Origin: an uncultured bacterium
GTDB taxonomy: Bacteria > Desulfobacterota > BSN033 > UBA1163
DNA length: 64,000 nucleotides
Assembly: GCA_938002255.1 (NCBI GenBank)
Contig: CALLAL010000025.1
Span: forward strand, 48,178-112,177
Reading direction: 5' to 3'
The notes below the pieces were generated by a model. That model did not search any database. It had not been told where the DNA came from and saw only the letters and a program-made list of their open reading frames with translations. This document shows positions 36,093-43,323 of the stretch, piece after piece. The number at the start of each line of letters is the position of its first letter. Position 1 is the stretch's first letter. The position numbers and the translations under genes are program-made.

Positions 36093-37445
36093 TCAGTCTT
36101 TGGGTTTTTTCATTTTATTAAGCTTTTCTCTTAAGGTCTTTCGGTCAATTCCAAGGATTGCAGCAGCCCTGGTCTTATTGCCTTTGACACTGGTTAGGAC
36201 ATGTTGAATATGATCAAGCTCTACTTCGATGAGCGTCCGATTCAAGCCACTGGCTTTCAATGCCGAGAATCGCATCTGGGAGGGGAGGTCCGGAACATCA
36301 ATGAGGTCACTGTCGGTCATAACCACAAGGCGTTGAATCACATTCTCAAGTTCTCTCACATTACCAGGCCAGTGATAGTTTCGGAACACCTGCAGTGCAC
36401 TGTCAGAAAAACGGGGGGCCGGTCTGCCTAACTCTTTGGCAAACTTGGTTGTAAAATGGCGGGCTAGGAGTAAAATATCATCTCCTCTTTCTCTCAACGG
36501 TGGTATTTCAATCGTCATAACATTAATTCGGAAAAAGAGGTCTTCCCTGAAGACCCCCTTTTGGATCAAAGCAGATAAATCTTTATTGGTCGATGCGAGA
36601 ATTCTCACATCGACTTTTCGAAAACGACTGGATCCCACCATACATACTTCTTTCTCCTGAAGCACCCTGAGAAGTTTGACCTGCATCGAGAGGCTGGTTT
36701 CGCTGATTTCATCAAGATAGATCGTTCCACCATCTGCAGTCTGGAAGAACCCCGCCCTGGTTTCTGTGGCTCCTGTAAAGGATCCTTTGACGTGGCCAAA
36801 AAGTTCACTCTCTAAGAGGTCGTGCGGAATGGCACCGCAATTAACAGGAACAAAAGGGGCTGACGCTCTTGGGCTATTGTAGTGGATGCCTCTTGCGACC
36901 AGTTCTTTCCCTGTCCCACTTTCCCCTACAATCAGAACCGTGGCAGAGGTTTGGGCAATCTTGATCATCGCCTCCTTCACCTTTGCCATTGCCTCTGAAT
37001 CGCCAATCAATCCATAGGGGACAGGACCTCTTTCTATGATTGGAGCTTTCGTGACCCTCCGGAAATGGAGTTTGTCAAGAGTCCGTTTGACCGCAGCAAG
37101 GAGTTCCTCATCGGTAAACGGTTTGGCCAGATACTCTTCGGCTCCTTTCTTTACCGCTTCCACGGCGCCTTCCACCGTAGGGTAACCTGTGATCATCATC
37201 ACCTCGGTCTCCTTGAAGTTTTCCCGGACATGCCTGATAAGATCGAGGCCGCTGACCCCCGGCATTTTATAGTCTGTTATAACCAGATCCACGGGTGTTT
37301 GATTAAGGAAGTTGATGGCTTCGGTTGCGTGAGAGGCAATAAAGGTCTGAAATCCTTGGGAGGTCAAGTTTCTCTGGAGCACTTCCAAGGTATCGGGAGT
37401 GTCATCTACAATTAAAATCCGTTCTTTCCTAAAAGAAGGTGACAT
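36093..37445 (-). CDS. Sigma-54-dependent response regulator (NtrC/AtoC type)
   Basis: 450 residues. The receiver domain (about 8-120) has the acidic pair DD at 14-15 and the phosphoacceptor Asp near 58 (VITDYKMPGVSG). The AAA+ domain (about 150-370) has Walker A GESGTGKE. Its sigma-54 contact loop is GSFTGA rather than the commoner GAFTGA. The Fis-type helix-turn-helix is at the C-terminus (TRAAAILGIDRKTLREKL). It starts directly after the stop of the histidine kinase and should be its partner. The nearest predicted sigma-54 promoter is that of the redox operon just downstream. Confidence 0.94.
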   Translation of the reverse strand: MSPSFRKERILIVDDTPDTLEVLQRNLTSQGFQTFIASHATEAINFLNQTPVDLVITDYKMPGVSGLDLIRHVRENFKETEVMMITGYPTVEGAVEAVKKGAEEYLAKPFTDEELLAAVKRTLDKLHFRRVTKAPIIERGPVPYGLIGDSEAMAKVKEAMIKIAQTSATVLIVGESGTGKELVARGIHYNSPRASAPFVPVNCGAIPHDLLESELFGHVKGSFTGATETRAGFFQTADGGTIYLDEISETSLSMQVKLLRVLQEKEVCMVGSSRFRKVDVRILASTNKDLSALIQKGVFREDLFFRINVMTIEIPPLRERGDDILLLARHFTTKFAKELGRPAPRFSDSALQVFRNYHWPGNVRELENVIQRLVVMTDSDLIDVPDLPSQMRFSALKASGLNRTLIEVELDHIQHVLTSVKGNKTRAAAILGIDRKTLREKLNKMKKPKD

Positions 37446-39230
37446 TTATTGCTCCCCTTCTATTTCGCGTGAAATAGTTATGGGTAATTGAATCTCAAAT
37501 CTTGAACCTTGATTCGGTTTACTTTCTACCTTGATGGAGCCTCCGTGTGAGGTGACAATTCCATGAACCACAGGCAGCCCCAATCCGGTTCCCTGGCCCA
37601 CATCCTTCGTTGTAAAAAAAGGGGTAAAGATCTGTCTCATGACCTCTTCATCCATGCCGGTACCTGTATCTTCAACAATAAGCGAAACCCGTTCTCTCCC
37701 GGTAAGGGTCTGGATGGTCAATTTGCCTCCAGGCTGCATGGCTTGCAAGGCGTTGATCATCAGATTGACGATCACCTGGTTCAACTGGGATGGATCCGCT
37801 GAGATTTCTGGTAAGTCAGGAGAAAGGGAACAGACTAACTCAATTCCCTCTTTGGCGCATCGGGATTCAAAAAAACGGAGTCCCTCTTGAACCAATCGGT
37901 TCAAATTGACCCCTGTCTTTCGGGGAGGCATTTGTCGAGCGAAGATCAAAAGCTTTTTGACGACTTCCCGTGCATTCAAAGCGGCAGTCAAGATCTTCTG
38001 AATGTCCATCTCTGCCTGTTTTGGCAACTCCCGGTATTTTAGGGCCAGCTGAGCAAATCCCAGGACATTCCCCAGAGGTTCATTCAGTTCATGGGCGACG
38101 CCTGCCGCAATCTGGCCGATGGTAGCCAGTCGGTCCGCGTGGCGGAGTTGATTTTCTAGCCTCTCTTTTTCCCGTTCAGCCTCTTTGCGAGTGATGATGA
38201 TCGATACCTCTCTTGCAACTGTATCCAAAAGATGCCGTTCCTCTCTCATAAAAGGGCCTTCATCCAGTTCTGGCCTTTCCTCAACATAGAAAACCTCAAC
38301 CTGACCCCGTATTTTTTGACTGACAACAATATCGGTGGCCTGCTTCCATTTTCCCTCTATGAAGGCAGACGTGGTATAAGAATGGCCGTCCAACATGATT
38401 CGAGCAAAGGTAATTTCTGGATAGAGCCAAGCCGAAGGGAGAATCCTGACTACTTCCTCCAGAATTCCTTCCAAGGTTAGTCCAGGTTGGGACCCGAGGT
38501 GAGCAATCCTGTAAAGACAAGTCAGTTCCTTGACACGTTCGCGTAAATCGATCTGGGCATCACGGTGGGCGGCTGCAATTTCGAGACTCCGTGCGAGACT
38601 TTCATAGAGTCCGATTTCTTCCTTTTTAAAAAAGTTCCTACGATTGCTCTTTAATTGCAACAATCCAACACTCTGTTGATTCACCCACAGGGGGATCAAG
38701 AAAAGGGAGGGATGAGAACCGCCAAGGATAAATTTCCGAATATGCCATTTATTGAAGGATTTCAGACGAAGGGATAATGGCTTTTTTGAATCGACGATGA
38801 GGAAGCTCCCATTTTTTGTTAGCCTTGGAGAGCGTTCCACCTGACTCCGGAGGAGATGATTGCATAGACAGATCAGATCTGAATCGTCATCCCGCTCAGG
38901 AATAATGTCCCCCCTCTCATTTTGAACGGATGGGATCATTCTGCAACAGAGGGAAGACGAAGACGATCGCTTGAGGATACTTCGAAAATATTTTCCGTGG
39001 TCTTTAAGCCAAAGTTCAACCTCATCGGCCCCTGAAAAGTTGAGTATCATTTGAGAGACTTCCTGCTGGAAGTGGAGCCTCAAGGGCCCTTGGTTGGCAA
39101 CCTGAAGGATCTGGTTGGATAGGGCCTGAAATGCTTCGACCAACTTACGAGGAGACCGATCTTTTTTGATTCGATTCGAATGTTTTTCTAAACCGATATT
39201 GGGCACCTTCATATTCATCATTTTAAGCAT
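37446..39230 (-). CDS. Soluble GAF-type sensor histidine kinase
   Basis: 594 residues without membrane segments. The N-terminal half holds a GAF-like domain (about 40-225) and probably a second one (about 240-350). The HisKA box is GVAHELNEP, with the phosphoacceptor at about His 380. The HATPase domain shows NLMINALQAM, DTGTGMD and GQGTGLGLPVVHG. The first GAF domain carries Cys 95-96 (SLCCRM) and Cys 121/123 (LICLCN), a possible redox or metal sensor site. It is a cytoplasmic sensor coupled to the adjacent NtrC-type regulator. Confidence 0.92.
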   Translation of the reverse strand: MLKMMNMKVPNIGLEKHSNRIKKDRSPRKLVEAFQALSNQILQVANQGPLRLHFQQEVSQMILNFSGADEVELWLKDHGKYFRSILKRSSSSSLCCRMIPSVQNERGDIIPERDDDSDLICLCNHLLRSQVERSPRLTKNGSFLIVDSKKPLSLRLKSFNKWHIRKFILGGSHPSLFLIPLWVNQQSVGLLQLKSNRRNFFKKEEIGLYESLARSLEIAAAHRDAQIDLRERVKELTCLYRIAHLGSQPGLTLEGILEEVVRILPSAWLYPEITFARIMLDGHSYTTSAFIEGKWKQATDIVVSQKIRGQVEVFYVEERPELDEGPFMREERHLLDTVAREVSIIITRKEAEREKERLENQLRHADRLATIGQIAAGVAHELNEPLGNVLGFAQLALKYRELPKQAEMDIQKILTAALNAREVVKKLLIFARQMPPRKTGVNLNRLVQEGLRFFESRCAKEGIELVCSLSPDLPEISADPSQLNQVIVNLMINALQAMQPGGKLTIQTLTGRERVSLIVEDTGTGMDEEVMRQIFTPFFTTKDVGQGTGLGLPVVHGIVTSHGGSIKVESKPNQGSRFEIQLPITISREIEGEQ

Positions 39231-39372
39231 TCTAAAAAGGTATTACAAGAGATTCTGAGCCGAGCAAGCAGTTCAGGGGTCGTCGAAGCCCTTTTGCCTT
39301 TAGATTGGGGAGCGTTGATGGTGGAAGGGGGAATTTAAATACGCGGTTCGAGATCCACAATCCAGAACGGAG

Positions 39373-39923
39373 TCACTCCGAACTTTTGATCCCTTTGATA
39401 TAAATGTCGACGAGGGTGAAGAAACTGGCAGCGAACGTAGATACAGATTTTAGAAGGTTGGACGTTTGGTGAAAAAGAAACACACCGATCTGCTGAACCT
39501 TCTTCAGCAAAAAATCAAATGGGTTTACCTGCGAGAGATCCACATATTGGATGAACTTTTCAAAAATCCCTTTCAGAACGGGGATTGCTGTGAGGCGGTT
39601 CAGATAAGATTGCAAATGTCCTGTTTTGATCATCTCGTCGAGACTATGGTAAAAATGGATGACCTCATAAGCATGGGAGACGATTAAAAAACCTGCAGGA
39701 AGCACAATGACTCCCACAACCAGGAGCGTCATGGCGAGAGATGAAAGGACCTTCCTTTTTTCAAGAGGCGATGGAGTTTCAAATAAAGAGGGTAAAAAAC
39801 GATGGCCAGAAGAATGGCCCAGAGGATGGACGCTAAGAAAGGAGAAAGAATCTGATAGAGATAATAGAGGGAGAAAAAAGCCACCAGGAGCGTGAAGATG
39901 AGAAAGATGTGTTCTCTTTTCAT
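39373..39923 (-). pseudogene. Broken AI-2E/TqsA-family permease gene
   Basis: Two fragments in different frames read as one AI-2E-family membrane protein. 39729-39923 gives the N-terminus (LYYLYQILSPFLASILWAIL, ending KKGRSFHLSP then stop). 39373-39732 continues with LAMTLLVVGVIVLPAGFLI. The frame break lies near AAAAAAGGAAGG around 39760. The joined product is about 180 residues against a family norm near 350, and nothing membrane-like follows the final stop, so the C-terminal half is lost too. A sequencing error could explain the frameshift but not the truncation. Confidence 0.75.
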
Positions 39924-39974
39924 AGTTCAGTCCCCATGACTTCCGATGTAGATTCCATCTTCTAATACGACTGC

Positions 39975-40601
39975 CTAAGCCGAAGCGCTTCCGGCTGTCA
40001 GGTCGATAGTCCTTTGTGGGCGTTCTCTATGGCTTCTTACCAGATAGATCATGGGAAGGCTCACAAGGGTAATTGCCATTTTCACAAGGTATTGACCTTT
40101 GATCAGTGGCCAGATCGGCATGAGACCATAGAACGCAAGGGTGATGAAAACCAGGCTGTCAACCCAAGTGGAGATGGCATTGCTGGCCAGAACCCTCAAC
40201 CATTTAGGTCCACGGATATGAGTTTTCCAGAAAGTAAAAATTTCAGCGTCTATCAATGAACTGATCAGGTAGGCTGTGAGACTGGCAAAGACAATTCTCG
40301 GCGTGCTTCCAAGCACACTGGCATAGGCTTCCTGTCCGGAGTAGAACGACGCAGGGGGGAGCAAGACAGTCAATTGGGCATAGGCGGCAAGAAGAAGATT
40401 GGCGATGAAAGCCGATAGGATAACTCTTCGAGCCCCCGGTTTTCCCATCGACTCATTGATCAGATCGATCAGAGTGAAGGTGAGGGTATAGATGAAGATG
40501 GCTGACGGGACAACTATTCCTCCTAACTGAATGGGTTTGGAGGCAGTCACATTAGCGATCAATTCACAGGCGATGTAGAGTCCGATGAGAATCGTTGCCA
40601 T
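39975..40601 (-). CDS. YhhQ/VUT-family queuosine precursor transporter
   Basis: 208 residues with about six hydrophobic helices (ILIGLYIACELIANVTASKP, VPSAIFIYTLTFTLIDLINE, IVFASLTAYLISSLIDAEIF). The N...K motif in helix 1 and FTLIDLINESMGKPGAR are typical of the YhhQ/COG1738 family. E. coli YhhQ imports preQ0/preQ1-type precursors for queuosine synthesis. No other queuosine gene is nearby, so the substrate rests on family membership. The 10-base gap to the universal stress gene suggests co-transcription. Confidence 0.88.
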   Translation of the reverse strand: MATILIGLYIACELIANVTASKPIQLGGIVVPSAIFIYTLTFTLIDLINESMGKPGARRVILSAFIANLLLAAYAQLTVLLPPASFYSGQEAYASVLGSTPRIVFASLTAYLISSLIDAEIFTFWKTHIRGPKWLRVLASNAISTWVDSLVFITLAFYGLMPIWPLIKGQYLVKMAITLVSLPMIYLVRSHRERPQRTIDLTAGSASA

Positions 40602-40611
40602 GCTTTGATCA

Positions 40612-41049
40612 TCATTCCTTTGACCGGATCAAAAGAATTGGAGTCTCTGCCCGAGTCAGCACTTTAAGGGCAATGCTTCCTAAGACCCAACGGGTAATGC
40701 CTGAACGGCCATGGGTGCACATGATGATCAGATCCGCTCCAATCTCTTTCGCAAAATCGATGATCTCCACCGCCACCTGCTGTCCTGTCTTCACCGTGGC
40801 TGACACCTGAAGTCCAGTTTCCTTCAGAGCATTGGCCAACCCCTGAAGATAGCGTTCCGCTGCCTCTTTCTGCTTTTCATCAACAATCAGAGGTGTCACG
40901 AGTTCGGGTGATCCATAGATAGGCATAAAGGGAACGACCTGGAAGAGGATGATTTCAGAGCCAAAGATAGGAGCCAGTTTCACAGCCTGATCCAGCGCCT
41001 TTTTGGCCAGTTCCGATCCATCAAGGGGAACCAAAATTTTCTTGTACAT
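40612..41049 (-). CDS. Universal stress protein (UspA family)
   Basis: 145 residues, single Usp domain. It opens with YKKILVPLDGSELAKKALDQA and carries the ATP-binding pattern CTHGRSGITRWVLGSIA (G-x2-G-x9-GS). It is therefore probably the nucleotide-binding, MJ0577-like type, acting as a cytoplasmic stress or starvation protein. A GAGGAGG-type ribosome site precedes the ATG. It is divergent from selD. Confidence 0.92.
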   Translation of the reverse strand: MYKKILVPLDGSELAKKALDQAVKLAPIFGSEIILFQVVPFMPIYGSPELVTPLIVDEKQKEAAERYLQGLANALKETGLQVSATVKTGQQVAVEIIDFAKEIGADLIIMCTHGRSGITRWVLGSIALKVLTRAETPILLIRSKE

Positions 41050-41173
41050 ATCGACCTCCTCCTAAAAAGATGATGGTCCCATCACCATCCATATACATAC
41101 CAGTTTTGATCGTTTTAGGCAACCCCAACCGTTTGATAGAAAAGAATCCCTCAAAGTACAAGCCCTTTCTTTT

Positions 41174-41250
41174 CGATTTAAAAGGGTTGGAACGTTCCCT
41201 CTCCCAAACCTTGAAGTATGGACATGGAGGCTATCTTCATGGGGCTCCAT
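41174..41250 (+). mobile_element. Degenerate remnant of the family-A MITE (copy 4)
   Basis: CGATTTAAAAGGGTTGGAAC, CGTTCC and CCAAACCTTGAAG match the left-central part of copies 1-3. The following AGGCTATCTTCATGGGGCTC aligns with AGGTTACCCTCATCGGGGCC of copy 3. Neither terminal repeat is present, so it is an old fragment. It lies in the 364-bp gap between the divergent usp and selD genes. The rest of that gap holds only a weak promoter candidate. Confidence 0.65.
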
Positions 41251-41298
41251 GGGGTGGAGGCCTATCGAGAAAGATGATTTGACTTCTTCACTTAAAAA

Positions 41299-41327
41299 TT
41301 GAACATTAAATACAGAAATGATAAAAG
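41299..41327 (+). promoter_or_regulatory. Possible selD promoter
   Basis: TTGAAC (41299-41304) and TAAAAG (41322-41327) are separated by 17 bases, giving a predicted leader of about 80 bases before the selD ATG at 41414. The hexamers match the sigma-70 consensus at 5 of 6 and 4 of 6 positions in an AT-rich stretch, so this is a plausible but unproven site. Confidence 0.35.
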
Positions 41328-41413
41328 GGAGAAAACAGACTTTTTAATCATTCCAGAAGGCGATGGAAAGACCATCCTTCGGAACAGGGTTTTCACCTGG
41401 TTGGGGAAGAGGA

Positions 41414-42454
41414 ATGAGTGAAATACGATTGACTGCAACGGTTAAGAAAGCGGGTTGAGCAGCCAAGATCGGTCCAGAGGATCTGGACCAAATCCTCAAA
41501 GACCTTCCTATTCCAAGGGATCCAAACGTTTTGGTTGGATTGGATACCTCAGATGATGCAGGAGTTTATCAACTCAACGAGGAGATAGCCCTGGTTCAGA
41601 CCGCGGACTTTTTCACCCCCATTGTCGATGACCCTTTTCTCTTTGGTCAGATTGCAGTAGTCAATGCCCTGAGCGATGTCTATGCTATGGGAGGAACTCC
41701 TCTGACAGGAATGAACTTAGTGGCTTTTCCTATCAAGACCATGCCTGCTTCCATTCTGAAAGAGATCCTTCTTGGAGGACTTTCAAAAATGAAAGAGGCT
41801 GGAGTGGCTCTTGTCGGTGGGCATTCGATCGAAGATCCAGAAATTAAGTACGGGCTGTCCGTGACCGGATTAATTCACCCCAAAAAAATTTTGACCAATG
41901 CAAAAGCAAGGGTTGGAGATAAACTGGTGTTGACCAAAGCCCTTGGCACCGGGATCATTGCCACCGCACTCAAAGGACAACTGGCTTCTGAAAAGGCGGT
42001 GCAGAAAATCGTGGAGAGCATGACCACCCTGAATCGAGTGGCCTCCGAGAGAATGATCACATTTGGAGCTCATGCCTGTACCGATATTACTGGATTTGGT
42101 TTGATGGGTCATGCACTGGAGATGGCCGTAGCCAGCCATGTGGGATTGGTGATCGAAGCAGATGCCGTTCCTATCTTTTCCGAAGCGATGGAGTATGCCA
42201 ACATGGGACTCGTTCCTGGAGGGGCCCATTCAAACCGTCAATTCTTCTCCTGCAAGGTGGAGGTTTCTTCTAATGTGTCTGACCTTTTATTGGATATCTT
42301 TTACGATCCCCAAACCTCAGGAGGGTTGCTCATTTCATTACCTCCCAACGAGGCAGATCAATTAGTGGATCATTTAAAAAGAGAAGGGCATGGGTATTCC
42401 TCTCTTGTCGGGGAGGTCGTGGAAGGCCCTCCGGGAAAGATTCAACTCATATAA
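41414..42454 (+). CDS. selD: SelD, selenophosphate synthetase containing selenocysteine
   Basis: 346 residues if the in-frame TGA at 41456-41458 is read as selenocysteine (residue 15). The N-terminus then reads MSEIRLTATVKKAG-U-AAKIG, matching the family's catalytic Cys/Sec followed by the essential Lys. The rest is a full AIRS-type kinase: LVGLDTSDDAGVYQ, MGGTPLTGMNLVAFP, GGHSIEDPEIKYGLSVTG and ACTDITGFGLMGHA. It makes selenophosphate from selenide and ATP. The ATG at 41414 sits behind GGGGAAGAGGA. A gene finder would start it at 41531 and lose the active site. Confidence 0.93.
41459..41489 (+). promoter_or_regulatory. SECIS-like hairpin after the selD UGA codon
   Basis: GGTCCAG (41471-41477), loop AGGAT (41478-41482) and CTGGACC (41483-41489) form a perfect 7-bp stem whose base starts 12 bases after the TGA. 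Weak pairing of GAT with ATC extends it downward. Bacterial SECIS elements lie at this distance, inside the coding region, and present a small loop with G residues to SelB. Confidence 0.75.
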
Positions 42455-42562
42455 TTTTATCCTCCCATCTTCTTCCTTTTCCACTCCCTTGAAAGGCGAA
42501 GGGTCTTTCCCTATAATAGGATTCAACCTGACCGTCGGAGGGATGGGGACTCACAGGGGGAT

Positions 42563-43006
42563 ATGGGATCTCCAGAGGGGCATTGCAAACAGAATTTAGT
42601 GGTGGCGAAGTATCGGGATGGCAGGATGATCAAAGGGATCACCTACAATTTCGGGGCTAACAAAATGGTCTTCCATGTGATTCCCATATCCCAAGAGAAC
42701 GAAGGGAAGATCAAGAAGGGGGTGGAGATTCCCATCTCTGATTTGAAAGCTGTTTTTTTTGTAAAAAGCCTTGAAGGAAGAAAAGGCCCCATTACTCTTG
42801 ATAGGGTTCTGGAAGAAGAAAAGGAGGAAGCCAGTGCCCTCAAAGTGAAGGTAACGTTCCACGATGGAGAGATCCTAATCGGCATGACGTATGGATATTC
42901 GAGAGACAAACAGGGTTTTTTTATGGTCCCCCTGGAAAAAAACTCCAATAACCTGCGTATTTTTGTTATCTTTCATTCAACCCGGGAGATTGAAATCCTT
43001 AAATAA
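42563..43006 (+). CDS. Conserved hypothetical protein with an internal duplication (DUF6982-like)
   Basis: 147 residues, soluble. Two halves resemble each other: VVAKYRDGRMIKGITYNFGA with FHVIPIS, and VKVTFHDGEILIGMTYGYSR with FFMVPLE. Each looks like a small beta barrel, as in DUF6982-type proteins often linked to PilZ or signalling genes; that family name is a tentative reading. It follows selD by about 110 bases and precedes a MoaD/ThiS-like gene by 32. Function unknown. Confidence 0.6.
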   Translation: MGSPEGHCKQNLVVAKYRDGRMIKGITYNFGANKMVFHVIPISQENEGKIKKGVEIPISDLKAVFFVKSLEGRKGPITLDRVLEEEKEEASALKVKVTFHDGEILIGMTYGYSRDKQGFFMVPLEKNSNNLRIFVIFHSTREIEILK

Positions 43007-43038
43007 ACATTGAAGAGGAGGTTAAACAAGTCTTTTCT

Positions 43039-43284
43039 ATGGAAATTGAAGTAAAACTCTTTGCGACCCTGAGAGATTATCTTCCTAAAGGAAGCGGCCG
43101 TTTTTCGTGTAAAATGGAGATTGATAATACGACGCGGGTTCAGGATATATTGAACCGACTCAACATCCCTGAGGAGATTCCTAAAATCCTTCTGATCAAT
43201 GGCGTTCATGCCAAGAAGGACCAACGCTTAAAGGATGGGGATGTCCTCTCGATCTTTCCCCCTGTAGCAGGAGGTTCATCCTGA
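43039..43284 (+). CDS. MoaD/ThiS-like ubiquitin-fold sulfur carrier
   Basis: 81 residues with a beta-grasp fold: EVKLFATLRDYLPKGSGRF, an ILLINGVHAKKDQRL strand-turn and DGDVLSIFPPVAGG. Members carry sulfur as a C-terminal thiocarboxylate on GG. This protein ends GGSS, so the di-glycine is not terminal, and two residues would have to be removed before adenylation. No MoeB, ThiF, MoaE or JAMM-protease gene is nearby. The pathway (molybdopterin, thiamin or another sulfur transfer) cannot be decided here. Confidence 0.8.
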   Translation: MEIEVKLFATLRDYLPKGSGRFSCKMEIDNTTRVQDILNRLNIPEEIPKILLINGVHAKKDQRLKDGDVLSIFPPVAGGSS

Positions 43285-43290
43285 AAGATA

Positions 43291-43321
43291 GTCCTTGGAA
43301 GCCCAGGCCTTAAGCCAAGAC
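43291..43321. terminator. Possible bidirectional hairpin between convergent genes
   Basis: GTCCTTGG and CCAAGAC flank a 16-base loop between the MoaD-like stop and the TPR-lipoprotein stop, giving a 7-bp stem with one bulged C. There is no T-run on either strand, so termination is uncertain. Confidence 0.3.
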
Positions 43322-43323
43322 CT

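Noticed and set aside
41456..41458. TGA near the selD start read as a nonsense mutation
   Set aside because: It is at the exact catalytic position, followed by a SECIS-like hairpin and intact downstream sequence, which fits selenocysteine better.
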